DNA from: Actinoplanes italicus
GTDB lineage: Bacteria; Actinomycetota; Actinomycetes; Mycobacteriales; Micromonosporaceae
DNA length: 64,000 nt
NCBI RefSeq assembly: GCF_003001815.1
Contig: NZ_PVMZ01000019.1
Location: 62,001 to 126,000 of the forward strand
Direction of reading: 5' to 3'
Shown here piece by piece: positions 42,271 through 49,539 of the stretch. Each line of letters opens with the position of its first letter. The stretch's first letter is position 1. The notes beneath the pieces are model-generated. The model did not search any database. It was not told where the DNA came from and worked only from the letters and a program-made list of their open reading frames with translations. Made by a program: the position numbers and the translations under genes.

Positions 42271-43432
42271 AGTGAGGGAGCGGCGCGCCGGCCAGCAGGA
42301 CCAGGGTGACGCCGGCCGTGGCGGCGGTGAGCAGGGTCAGGACCGGTCCCCGGCGCAGCGCCAGGGTCAGGACGGCCGCGCCGGCCAGCACGAGGTACTG
42401 CCAGGTCGTGGCCAGGGCGAGGGTCAGCGGAACCGCCGAGCCGAGGATCGCCCCGATGGCGGCCGGGCCCGCACCGTCCAGGAAGGCCCGGACGTAGCGG
42501 TTGCCGCGCAGCTGATCGAATCGGTCGGCGCCGAGCAGGATGAACGCGAACGACGGGCTGAACGCGACCGCCGCCGCCAGCAGGCCGCCGACCAGACCGG
42601 CGGCCGCGTAGCCGACCACGGCCACGGTGTGCACGACCGGGCCCGGCGTGATCTGGCCGAGGGCCACGGCGTTGAGGAACTCGGCGGCGGTCATCCACCC
42701 GTGGTGCTCGACCGCGTCGGCCTGCATCAGCGGGATGATCACGAAGCCACCGCCGTAGGAGAGCGCGCCGACCTTAAGCGCTGTCCAGGACAGCGCGGCC
42801 AGTACCCCCGTGCCCGCGCCGGCCACGGCCAGCAGCGGCAACGCGCCGGCGGGTCGTCGCGGCGGGGGTGACGGGCGCTGGAAGAGGACCTCGGCCACGC
42901 CGCAAGCGATCAACAGCAGGACCAGCCAGGGGCCCACGGTCGCCGCCGCCACAGCTCCGGCCAGCAGATACGCCGACCACCGGACCCGGCTGCTCTGCTG
43001 CGGTGCCCGCTGCCAGCCGGGCGGCATCAGGCTCCAGCCGGCCTGCAGCGCGATCGCGGCCACGGCGGCCCCGGCGCCCGCTCCGGCGGCCCGGACCCAG
43101 GTCGGCGGGTCGCCGAGGAACAGGGCGGCCAGGGCGAGGATCGCGATCAGGCCGGGCACGATGAACGCGGCGCCGCCGATCACGGCACCGGCCCGGCCGC
43201 GGACCCGCCACGCGCAGTAGATCGCCAGCTGGGTCGACGACGGGCCGGGCAGCAGGTTGCAGGCGGCCACCGCGTCCTCGAACTCGCGCGCGTCCAGCCA
43301 GCCGCGGTCGTCCACGCAGAGTTTGCGTAGCAGGGCGATGTGGGCGGGCGGCCCACCGAAGCCGATGCAGCCGATCCGTCCCCACTGGGCGAGCACGGTG
43401 CCGAGGCTCGCCCGCGGCGTAACCGCTGTCAC
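42269..43432 (-). CDS. chrA: Chromate transporter ChrA
   Basis: This 387-aa membrane protein belongs to the long-chain CHR family, with two homologous chromate_transp halves. The first half opens with WGRIGCIGFGGPPAHIALLRKLCVDDRGWLDAREFEDAVAACNLLPGPSSTQLAIYCAWRVRGRAGAV, the family hallmark. The second half has LKVGALSYGGGFVIIPLMQADAVEHHGWMTAAEFLNAVALGQITPGPVV. ChrA exports chromate or sulfate-like anions. It is coupled (ATGA) to the glyoxalase gene and ends the operon that starts with the ArsR fusion. Arsenate-linked regulation of a chromate exporter would be unusual. Confidence 0.93.
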   Translation of the reverse strand: MTAVTPRASLGTVLAQWGRIGCIGFGGPPAHIALLRKLCVDDRGWLDAREFEDAVAACNLLPGPSSTQLAIYCAWRVRGRAGAVIGGAAFIVPGLIAILALAALFLGDPPTWVRAAGAGAGAAVAAIALQAGWSLMPPGWQRAPQQSSRVRWSAYLLAGAVAAATVGPWLVLLLIACGVAEVLFQRPSPPPRRPAGALPLLAVAGAGTGVLAALSWTALKVGALSYGGGFVIIPLMQADAVEHHGWMTAAEFLNAVALGQITPGPVVHTVAVVGYAAAGLVGGLLAAAVAFSPSFAFILLGADRFDQLRGNRYVRAFLDGAGPAAIGAILGSAVPLTLALATTWQYLVLAGAAVLTLALRRGPVLTLLTAATAGVTLVLLAGAPLPH

Positions 43433-43920
43433 CCGGCATCCGGCGGGGAGACGACGGCCGGCGAAGAGTCGACGGCCGGCGAAGAGTCGGCGGCCGGTGG
43501 GGAGGCGACGGCCGGCGAAGAGTCGGCGGCCGGTGGGGAGGCGGCGGCCGGCTGGAAGAGCTCGATCGGGTTGCCGGATGGGTCGTCGAGGACGATCTGG
43601 CGGCCACCGGGACCGCTCACGATGTCGCTGCGGAACGGCACACCGGCGGTACGCAGGCGGCTCACCTCGCTGTCGATGTCGTCGACGAGCAGGTGGATGC
43701 GGTTCCAGCCGCCGGGCTGCGGGACGCTGCCGTCGGGCATGGCGCGGCCTGCCGAACTGGCCGGGCCGGACAGCAGCAGCCGCAGGTTGCCACGCCGGAC
43801 GTCGGCGAAAGCGGGCAGGAACGTGGTGATCGACTCGAAGCCGAGAAACTTCGTGTAGAAGTCGATCGAGGTCTGGACGTCCGCCACCAGGTAACGGACG
43901 TGCACGGTGTTGCCGGTCAT
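43429..43920 (-). CDS. Glyoxalase/bleomycin-resistance fold protein with repetitive tail
   Basis: This 163-aa VOC-superfamily protein has the paired beta-alpha-beta modules HVRYLVADVQTSIDFYTKFLGFES and NRIHLLVDDIDSEVSRLRTAGVPFRSDI. It ends with VLDDPSGNPIELFQP, and the metal positions of a glyoxalase are partly kept. It lacks the Cys pair of ArsI C-As lyase. The final about 40 residues are a Pro/Ser/Ala repeat (SPPAADSSPAV) from 18-nt units at 43443-43550. It sits between the ArsR fusion and chrA in one operon, coupled to chrA by an ATGA. Possible roles are thiol or toxin binding. Confidence 0.85.
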   Translation of the reverse strand: MTGNTVHVRYLVADVQTSIDFYTKFLGFESITTFLPAFADVRRGNLRLLLSGPASSAGRAMPDGSVPQPGGWNRIHLLVDDIDSEVSRLRTAGVPFRSDIVSGPGGRQIVLDDPSGNPIELFQPAAASPPAADSSPAVASPPAADSSPAVDSSPAVVSPPDAG

Positions 43921-43933
43921 GACCCTCTCCTTC

Positions 43934-44728
43934 TCAAAGCGTGTGCAGGAAGAAGCCGATACGTTCGGTGAGCTCGTCGGCCAGGCGGTCGAAGGCCGCC
44001 TGCCCGTCCGGATCGCGGGACGGGTCAGGCATGCTCCAATGCTGTGGCCGGCGGAACTGCAGTGGCCGGCCGAAGTGCTGTGGCCGGCCGAACTGCTGTG
44101 GCCGGCCGAACTGCTGCGGCCCGTGGACACCGTCGAGCGACGGGCACACCTCCTTGACCCGGTCACACAACGTGATCACGTGTTCGAACCGCTGGCCGGT
44201 GAACCGGTCGAGATGCTTCGGCTCGGCGGCGGTCAGGTCGAGACCGCGTGAGGCGAGCGCTCGAACGGCGTACGGATGAATGGGTTTGGGGTTGCTCCCG
44301 GCGCTGTGGACCTCGACCGCCCCGCCCGCCTCGCTCCGCAGGATGGCCTCGGCCATCTGGGATCGTGCGCTGTTGCCGGTGCACAGGAACAGCACGCGCC
44401 CGCCCGCCGCGGGGGCGGGGGCGGGGGCGGGGATGCGCATGCGCAGGGCGGGGTGGAGGGCGCCGCCGGTGCCGGCGAGCATGGCCGAGCACCGGGTGAG
44501 GTGCAGTGCGTAGTAGGTGTCGCGGCCGTCGGCGCTGCTGCGGCGGGCCGTGACGAGCTCCGCCTTGCGGAGCTTGCCGAGGTGGTAGGAGATCAGGTTC
44601 TGCGGCTGGCCGAGCAGAGCGGTCAGCTCGTGCACGGCCAGATCGCTGTGGGCGAGCTCGCTCAACAGCCGCCATCGGATCGGATGTCCGGCGGCGGTGA
44701 GGAACGCGGGCGGTGTGTCGGCCCCCAT
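43934..44728 (-). CDS. ArsR repressor fused to LMW-phosphatase-type arsenate reductase
   Basis: This 264-aa fusion begins with a winged helix of ArsR type (about 10-95; AAGHPIRWRLLSELAHSDLAVHELTALLGQPQNLISYHLGKLRKAELV). A Pro/Ala linker follows, then an LMW-PTPase/ArsC domain with the P-loop VLFLCTGNSARSQMAEAIL (Cys and Arg of CX5R). HSAGSNPKPIHPYAVRALASRGLDL and ITLCDRVKEVCPSLDG follow, and then the acid loop HWSMPDPSRDPDG (Asp). A 6-residue repeat (FGRPQQ-type) of about 21 residues is inserted just before HWSMPDP. The single protein may sense and reduce arsenate. It heads an operon with the VOC protein and chrA. Confidence 0.92.
   Translation of the reverse strand: MGADTPPAFLTAAGHPIRWRLLSELAHSDLAVHELTALLGQPQNLISYHLGKLRKAELVTARRSSADGRDTYYALHLTRCSAMLAGTGGALHPALRMRIPAPAPAPAAGGRVLFLCTGNSARSQMAEAILRSEAGGAVEVHSAGSNPKPIHPYAVRALASRGLDLTAAEPKHLDRFTGQRFEHVITLCDRVKEVCPSLDGVHGPQQFGRPQQFGRPQHFGRPLQFRRPQHWSMPDPSRDPDGQAAFDRLADELTERIGFFLHTL
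44043..44118 (-). repeat. 18-nt tandem repeat inside arsenate-reductase domain
   Basis: The unit GTGGCCGGCCGAACTGCT is repeated about four times, with the first copies diverged. It codes for FGRPQQ/FGRPQH on the minus strand. It falls between the catalytic P-loop half and the Asp loop of the LMW-PTPase domain, so it lengthens the loop next to the active site without breaking the frame. Confidence 0.9.
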
Positions 44729-44740
44729 GACCGCAGGTTA

Positions 44741-44758
44741 CATCAAACCAATTTGATG
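44741..44758. promoter_or_regulatory. ArsR-type operator
   Basis: CATCAAA-CCAA-TTTGATG has perfect 7-bp arms in an AT-rich patch 13 nt before the ArsR-fusion start. This resembles known ArsR sites (ATCAAN6TTGAT). The fusion protein probably autoregulates here and controls the whole operon. Confidence 0.75.
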
Positions 44759-44767
44759 CAATACCCC

Positions 44768-45457
44768 TCAGCGGTACGTGAGAAGCCGCGCCTCACCTTC
44801 GAGGTGCGTGTGCTCGTTGAACGTCGACAGCGAGAGCCCCCGGCCGCCGGAGATCACCTTCGTCACGCCGGTGTTCACCGACACCCGGTTGAACGCCGCC
44901 CAGCCCGCCGTGGTCCCGGTGGTGAGCAGGCTCGCCGCCATCGCGATCGGTCCGCCGGAACTCGCCACCACCACGTCCCTGTGCTCGCGCAGCAGTTCAC
45001 GAACGGTGTCGAGAGCGGCGGCGACACGATCGCGGAAGGCCGGGAACGACTCGGCGTACTCGGGATCGAACTCTCCCGACGACCACCGTGACGTCGCCGC
45101 GTCGAAGATCTCCTGGAAGGCCCGGTCCGGCCGGGCGAAGGTGGCCAGCTCGGCCGTCATGGCCGCCCGGTCCCGGAACGCCGGCCGGTGGATCTCCACG
45201 ACGTGCTGGAAGTCGAACTCGTTCCAGCCCGCGTCGATCTCCACGCCGACGTCGAGTTTCAAACCGTCGAGCAGCCCCTCCACGGTCTCCGCGTGCCGGC
45301 GCATGTCACCACGCACCAACAGCGCCGGCCGGATGCCGCGTTCGGCGAAAGACCTTCCGAGGGTACGGGCCTGTTCGTGCCCGAGAGCAGAGAGCGCGTC
45401 GTAGTCGTCGGCGCCGAAGGACGCCTGACCATGCCTGATCAGTAGAAGTCGAGCCAC
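44768..45457 (-). CDS. Histidine phosphatase family protein
   Basis: This 229-aa enzyme of the phosphoglycerate-mutase-like histidine-phosphatase superfamily has the N-terminal LLLIRHGQASFGADDYDALSALGHEQAR (RHG motif with the phosphohistidine), and the middle ALLVRGDMRRHAETVEGLL. The C-terminal half has VVVASSGGPIAMAASLL, where the usual second catalytic His of SHG is replaced by Ser-Gly-Gly, an unusual change. The GTG start (45455-45457) begins at the family N-terminus. Substrate unknown; broad phosphatases of this type act on small metabolites. Confidence 0.9.
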   Translation of the reverse strand: MARLLLIRHGQASFGADDYDALSALGHEQARTLGRSFAERGIRPALLVRGDMRRHAETVEGLLDGLKLDVGVEIDAGWNEFDFQHVVEIHRPAFRDRAAMTAELATFARPDRAFQEIFDAATSRWSSGEFDPEYAESFPAFRDRVAAALDTVRELLREHRDVVVASSGGPIAMAASLLTTGTTAGWAAFNRVSVNTGVTKVISGGRGLSLSTFNEHTHLEGEARLLTYR

Positions 45458-45483
45458 CGCCGCACGATACAGCCGGATGTTAC

Positions 45484-46449
45484 TCAGGAGTTGCGTTGCA
45501 GGCGCCGCAGCGCCAGCGCCAGCTGTGTGCGCAGCAGGCCGTGCGGCTCGTGCAGGCTCCAGCCGAGCAGATGCTCGGCCTGGGTGACGCGGTCCTGCAG
45601 CGTCGAGTGGTGCAGCCGCAGCTTGGCCGCGGCAGCCCGCAGGCTGGTCGTCGTGGTGACCGCGTGCAGGGTGGCGAGCAGCCACGGCACGGTCGCGTGA
45701 TCGAGGGCCCGTACGTCCGGCACCGAACCGGGCTCGGCCACCGCGGCCAGCACGGCGAGCGCGCCCAGGTCGTCGTGCCGGACGACCGGATCGCCGGGGT
45801 CGTCGTCGGTGCCGTCGGCGGTGAACCGCAGCGCGATCCGCGCCGCCTCGAACGACACCGGGAGGTCCGGGATCGCGACGGCCGGACCGACGCCGCACCG
45901 GCCCGGCAGCGGATCCGCGGCCACCGCCGATATCCGGATCACGCCGGTGTGGCCGACCGACACGCGTGCCGTGCCGTCGGGGGCCAGGCCGAGCAGACGT
46001 GCGGCACGCAGCCGGGCCTCGGCCGGCGCGGTGGCGTCGACGAGCAACTCCACCAGGGCCGGTTCGTCGGTGGCCGGCGCCCGGCCCCGGGTGCGGTCGA
46101 GCACCGCCCGCGCCGCGCCGGCCGCCCGTTCCAGGATCATCGCGTCGACCGGGCCCGCCTCGCCGTCACGTTCCAGGGCGAGCACGGCCGTGCCCGCGTC
46201 GAGACACGGCCACCGATCGCCGGCCCGGTCGGGGGCGGCCTCGGCGGCACCGTCGGGCAGCATCCGGATGTGCACGCGCCGGGTGGTGTCGTCGAGCCGG
46301 GCCGGGCAGCCGGCCAGCACCGCCGCACCGCGGACGATGCTCTGCAGACCGGCGCCGGCCTCAGCGAGCCCGTCGAAGTAGGCGATGACCTGCACGGCCG
46401 CACCGGCCTGCGCGTCGAGCGCGGCCAGGCGTACGGCCAGATCCTTCAT
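45484..46449 (-). CDS. PucR-type regulator (C-terminal HTH_30)
   Basis: This 321-aa transcription factor has a PucR/CdaR-like design. The C-terminal HTH is HAVTTTTSLRAAAAKLRLHHSTLQDRVTQAEHLLGWSLHEPHGLLRTQLALALRRL, the last about 60 residues, ending as PucR proteins do. The preceding region (about 60-250) has a GGDEF-like/PucR central domain, with no catalytic motif. It lacks the N-terminal purine-catabolism domain. It lies 10 nt downstream of the esterase gene on the same strand, so the two probably form an operon and it may regulate that gene. Confidence 0.8.
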   Translation of the reverse strand: MKDLAVRLAALDAQAGAAVQVIAYFDGLAEAGAGLQSIVRGAAVLAGCPARLDDTTRRVHIRMLPDGAAEAAPDRAGDRWPCLDAGTAVLALERDGEAGPVDAMILERAAGAARAVLDRTRGRAPATDEPALVELLVDATAPAEARLRAARLLGLAPDGTARVSVGHTGVIRISAVAADPLPGRCGVGPAVAIPDLPVSFEAARIALRFTADGTDDDPGDPVVRHDDLGALAVLAAVAEPGSVPDVRALDHATVPWLLATLHAVTTTTSLRAAAAKLRLHHSTLQDRVTQAEHLLGWSLHEPHGLLRTQLALALRRLQRNS

Positions 46450-46459
46450 GCCCTTGAAA

Positions 46460-47428
46460 TTAGGCGTTGAGAAGGCGGTCGAGCCAGCGGACCCGGGCCT
46501 GCCGGGCATCTTGGGAGAGCGCGGCCGCCGGCGCCATGCCGTCGAAGCCGTGGAAGCCGCCCGGCCAGACGTGCAGTTCGGCCCGTCCGCCGGCCTGCCA
46601 GATCCGGCTCGCGTAGGTGACGTCCTCGTCCCGGAAGGTCTCGGCGCTGCCGACGTCGATGAACGCGGGCGGCAGGTTCGACAGGTCGGTCGCCCGCGCG
46701 GGGGCGGCGTACGGCGAGACGTCCGGCCCACCGGCGGCGGCGCCGAGCAGCGCACCCCAGCCGGTGGCGTTGGCGGTGCGGTCCCAGATGCCGCGACCGG
46801 CCATCTGCACCGCCGACGGGCTCTCGTTGCGGTCGTCGAGCATCGGGCAGATCAGCAGCTGCCCGAGCAGTGCCGGGCCGCCGAGGTCGCGGGCCATCAG
46901 CGTGATCGCGGCAGCCAGGCCGCCGCCCGCGCTGGCGCCGGCCACGACCAGACGGCCCGGATCGAAGCCCAGTTCCCCGGCGTGCGCCGCGGTCCACAGC
47001 AGCCCGGCGTAGCAGTCGTTCACCGGTCCGGGGTGCGGGGTCTCGGGCGCCAGCCGGTACTCCACCGACACCACTACCAGGCTGAAGCGTTCGGCGTAGT
47101 CGAGCATCTCGGTCACGCCGAGGCGGTTGTCGCCGATGATCATCCCGCCGCCGTGGGTGTGGTAGACGCAGCCGAGGGTGCCGGTCGGCGCGGTGGGCCG
47201 GCAGATCAGCAGGGAGATGTCCGGGTCGCCGTCGAGGCCGGGGACGGAGCGCTCCTCGACGGTGAACCGGCCGTCGCGACGCAGTTCGTCGTCGCTGATG
47301 GCGGGGAGGACCTCGCCGCCTCCCCGCATGAGCGGGATCATCTCGGGGGTCAGCGCCGGCGGCAGTTGCTCGCCGATGACGCTGAGGGCGGCGGACAGTT
47401 CGGGGTCGAACGGGGGAGCGATGGACAC
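46460..47428 (-). CDS. Alpha/beta hydrolase, HSL-family esterase
   Basis: This 322-aa hydrolase of the hormone-sensitive-lipase group has the oxyanion-hole motif HTHGGGMIIGD, the nucleophile elbow VAGASAGGGLAAAI (GxSxG; Ser), an acid in FIDVGSAETFRDEDV and a His in WPGGFHGFDG. It hydrolyses short acyl esters or lactones; the substrate cannot be read. The GTG start has an AGGAGG Shine-Dalgarno. Upstream, ACACCGGTGT (47449-47458) is a 10-bp palindrome 20 nt before the start and may bind the coupled PucR-type regulator. Confidence 0.93.
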   Translation of the reverse strand: MSIAPPFDPELSAALSVIGEQLPPALTPEMIPLMRGGGEVLPAISDDELRRDGRFTVEERSVPGLDGDPDISLLICRPTAPTGTLGCVYHTHGGGMIIGDNRLGVTEMLDYAERFSLVVVSVEYRLAPETPHPGPVNDCYAGLLWTAAHAGELGFDPGRLVVAGASAGGGLAAAITLMARDLGGPALLGQLLICPMLDDRNESPSAVQMAGRGIWDRTANATGWGALLGAAAGGPDVSPYAAPARATDLSNLPPAFIDVGSAETFRDEDVTYASRIWQAGGRAELHVWPGGFHGFDGMAPAAALSQDARQARVRWLDRLLNA

Positions 47429-47448
47429 GGCGCGGCCTCCTTGACGAA

Positions 47449-47458
47449 ACACCGGTGT
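47449..47458. promoter_or_regulatory. Palindrome upstream of esterase operon
   Basis: ACACCGGTGT is a perfect 10-bp palindrome, and GGTGT follows again at 47463. It lies 20 nt before the esterase start, so an operator role for the downstream PucR-type regulator is possible. The site is short enough to arise by chance. Confidence 0.35.
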
Positions 47459-47544
47459 GATCGGTGTCACCTAGGATGCTGCGCCGGTGGCGGGGGGATC
47501 GAGCGCCATCCGGCGGAATCACCCCGCCATCCGGCGGGTGCGGG

Positions 47545-48435
47545 TCAGGCGGCGGGAGCCGGCTGCTGAGGCTGGGCCGGCTGAGGGCCGAGCGCGATGC
47601 TGAACAGTGTGAACCACACCGCCGCGGCGATGGCGAGGATGACCTGCAGCGGGGTGGCGGGCAGCCCGCCGAGCACGTCGACGTCGCTGACCTCCGGCGT
47701 GGCAGCCTTCTCGGCGCCCCAGGCGATCAGCGTGAACAGGCCCGCGAACAGGGTGGCGCTGAAGAGCGCGCCGCCCGCGCCGGCCAGGCCGGTCCGGATC
47801 AGCGACACGACGATGCTGCCGAGCGCGAACAACACCAGCAGGGCGCTGAGCCCGAACAGGGCGTACACCAGTTGGTCGAGCAGGTCACCGGTGGTCCGGC
47901 CGAGCTCGGCGTCGGGAACGACGGTCAGTTTCACCGGTACGTCGACGATGGCCTGCTCGTCGTGGAAGACGGCCAGGCCGCCGACCGGATAGACGACCGT
48001 GCCGGTGATCTTGCCCGCGAACTCGGTCCGCGCGGTCACCTCGGGAGTGAAGTACCGGCCGGTCGCGGTCTTGTCGTCGGAGATGTCCCGCAGGTTCGTG
48101 GTGATCTCGTCGCCCCAGGTCTGCGGCACCGGGTCCATCAGGATGATCTGCTGGTCGTTGATCGCCAGTTTCAGTCCGTCCGGCGACGCCCAGAGCCCGC
48201 TCACCGCGCTCGGCATCTTCACGCCGAGGCTCAGCGGCTCGCCGGGGCCGGTCGTGATCGTGATGGTCTGCTTGTTCTCGGCGACGAACACGTGGTCGTC
48301 GGCGTACTTCCGGGCCAGCGGCGTGTAGGCGATGAGTCCCGCGATCACCAGCAAGACGGCGACAACCCGGATGATTGTGGAGAGTATGGAAGCGAAACGC
48401 ACCGGGGCAGCATAGGTGCGATCGGCCGTCGTCAC
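47545..48435 (-). CDS. Hypothetical membrane protein
   Basis: This 296-aa protein has an N-terminal helix (SILSTIIRVVAVLLVIAGLIAYTPL), an extracytoplasmic beta-rich domain (about 50-190; PGEPLSLGVKMPSAVSGLW; IILMDPVPQTWGDEITTNL; GKITGTVVYPVGGLAVF) and three C-terminal helices (LVYALFGLSALLVLFALGSIVVSLI; LFSATLFAGLFTLIAWGA; LQVILAIAAAVWFTLFSIAL). A Pro/Gln tail ends it. I recognise no family. It shares a 75-nt divergent region with the LPG-synthase-like gene. Confidence 0.8.
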   Translation of the reverse strand: MTTADRTYAAPVRFASILSTIIRVVAVLLVIAGLIAYTPLARKYADDHVFVAENKQTITITTGPGEPLSLGVKMPSAVSGLWASPDGLKLAINDQQIILMDPVPQTWGDEITTNLRDISDDKTATGRYFTPEVTARTEFAGKITGTVVYPVGGLAVFHDEQAIVDVPVKLTVVPDAELGRTTGDLLDQLVYALFGLSALLVLFALGSIVVSLIRTGLAGAGGALFSATLFAGLFTLIAWGAEKAATPEVSDVDVLGGLPATPLQVILAIAAAVWFTLFSIALGPQPAQPQQPAPAA

Positions 48436-48489
48436 TGCCCCGCCGGTTCGTGGATTGACAGGGACAGGGAAGCGCGGTCACGATAAAAA

Positions 48490-48503
48490 CGAACAGTCGT
48501 TCT
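48490..48503. promoter_or_regulatory. Possible LexA (SOS) box
   Basis: CGAAC-AGTC-GTTCT matches the actinobacterial SOS box CGAAC-N4-GTTCG at 9 of 10 fixed positions. It sits between divergent genes, 14 nt upstream of the LPG-synthase-like start. One such match is expected by chance in a window of this size, so this is weak. Confidence 0.3.
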
Positions 48504-48516
48504 TTTGGGGGTGAGC

Positions 48517-49539
48517 ATGGCCCGTTGGTGGCGCCCGCTCGCCGTGGCCCTGTTGCTCACCCTGTTCGGCGTCGAACTCCTGTTCGCCTGGCCGTCGCTC
48601 ACCGCGGCCCTGGCCCATCTGCGCACACCCGACCCCGGCAAGGTCGCCGCCGCCCTCTTCGCCGAACTCGCCGCGATGGGCGCCTACGCCCGCATGCAGC
48701 GCCGCCTGCTGCGCTCGGCCGGAGTCCGGGTGCCGCTCTACCGGCACGCGGCACTCGCCTACGCCGCCCACTCGCTCAGCGTCACCCTCCCCGGCGGCCC
48801 GGCCTTCTCGACCCGCTTCAACTTCCAGCAGATGCGCCGCTTCGGCGCCAGCCCGGCCGTCGCCTCCTGGTGCATCGCCCTCTCCGGCATCCTGTCCGCC
48901 GCCGCGCTCGCGACCGTCACCACGGTCAGCGCCGTCGCGGCCCAGGGCACGCCGCCATGGCCCACACTGGCCGGACTGGCCGTGGGAGCGGTGCTGCTCA
49001 CCGTCGGGATCCGGCGTCTCGCCCGGCGGCCCGACACCGTCGCCGCGTTGATCGGGGCCGTCGTGGCCCGGATCAACCGCCTCCGGCGCCGGCCCGGCGA
49101 ACACGGCGTCGACCGGGTCACGGCGTTCGTCGAGCAGCTCGGCGCGGTCCGCCTAACACCCGGCAACGCGATCGTGGCCGGCGCTCACGCCCTGCTCAAC
49201 TGGCTGCTCGACGCCGCCTGCCTGTGGCTGTGCCTGCACGCGGTCAGCGGCAGCGGCATCAGCGTCACCCAGCTGCTGCTGACCTTCTGCGCCGGGTACG
49301 CGGCCGCGACCATCACCATCGTGCCGGGCGGCCTCGGTGTGATCGACAGCGCGCTGATCCTCGGCCTGCTCGCGGGCGGAGTCGACACCGGCACCGCCAT
49401 CGCCACCGTCGTGTTGTACCGGCTGATCAGTTTCGGGTTCGTGATCGGCACCGGATGGATCGCGTGGGCGGTCCTCCAGCGCCGATCACGCAACTCTCAC
49501 CCGGCGGACACCACCACGTCGCGCTCGGCGGTCCGGTAG
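48517..49539 (+). CDS. LPG synthase transmembrane-domain protein (YbhN/UPF0104 family)
   Basis: This 340-aa membrane protein has about eight helices. It matches the flippase-like part of lysylphosphatidylglycerol synthase without the catalytic C-terminus. Family features are HAALAYAAHSLSVTLPGGPAFSTRFNFQQMRRFGASPAVASW (typical PGGxG/A and R-F/x-A), and ATITIVPGGLGVIDSALILGLLAGG. Such proteins flip lipids or polyprenyl intermediates. ATG 48517 with GGGGG upstream is preferred. The gene overlaps the 3' end of clpC by 43 nt. Confidence 0.88.
   Translation: MARWWRPLAVALLLTLFGVELLFAWPSLTAALAHLRTPDPGKVAAALFAELAAMGAYARMQRRLLRSAGVRVPLYRHAALAYAAHSLSVTLPGGPAFSTRFNFQQMRRFGASPAVASWCIALSGILSAAALATVTTVSAVAAQGTPPWPTLAGLAVGAVLLTVGIRRLARRPDTVAALIGAVVARINRLRRRPGEHGVDRVTAFVEQLGAVRLTPGNAIVAGAHALLNWLLDAACLWLCLHAVSGSGISVTQLLLTFCAGYAAATITIVPGGLGVIDSALILGLLAGGVDTGTAIATVVLYRLISFGFVIGTGWIAWAVLQRRSRNSHPADTTTSRSAVR

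Noticed and set aside
43429..43920. ArsI C-As lyase
   Set aside because: The VOC protein sits next to an ArsR fusion but has no cysteines where ArsI needs them.
47504..47537. Direct repeat CGCCATCCGGCGG before the esterase operon
   Set aside because: Two 13-nt copies 21 nt apart are GC-rich and could form small hairpins, but I cannot assign a role.
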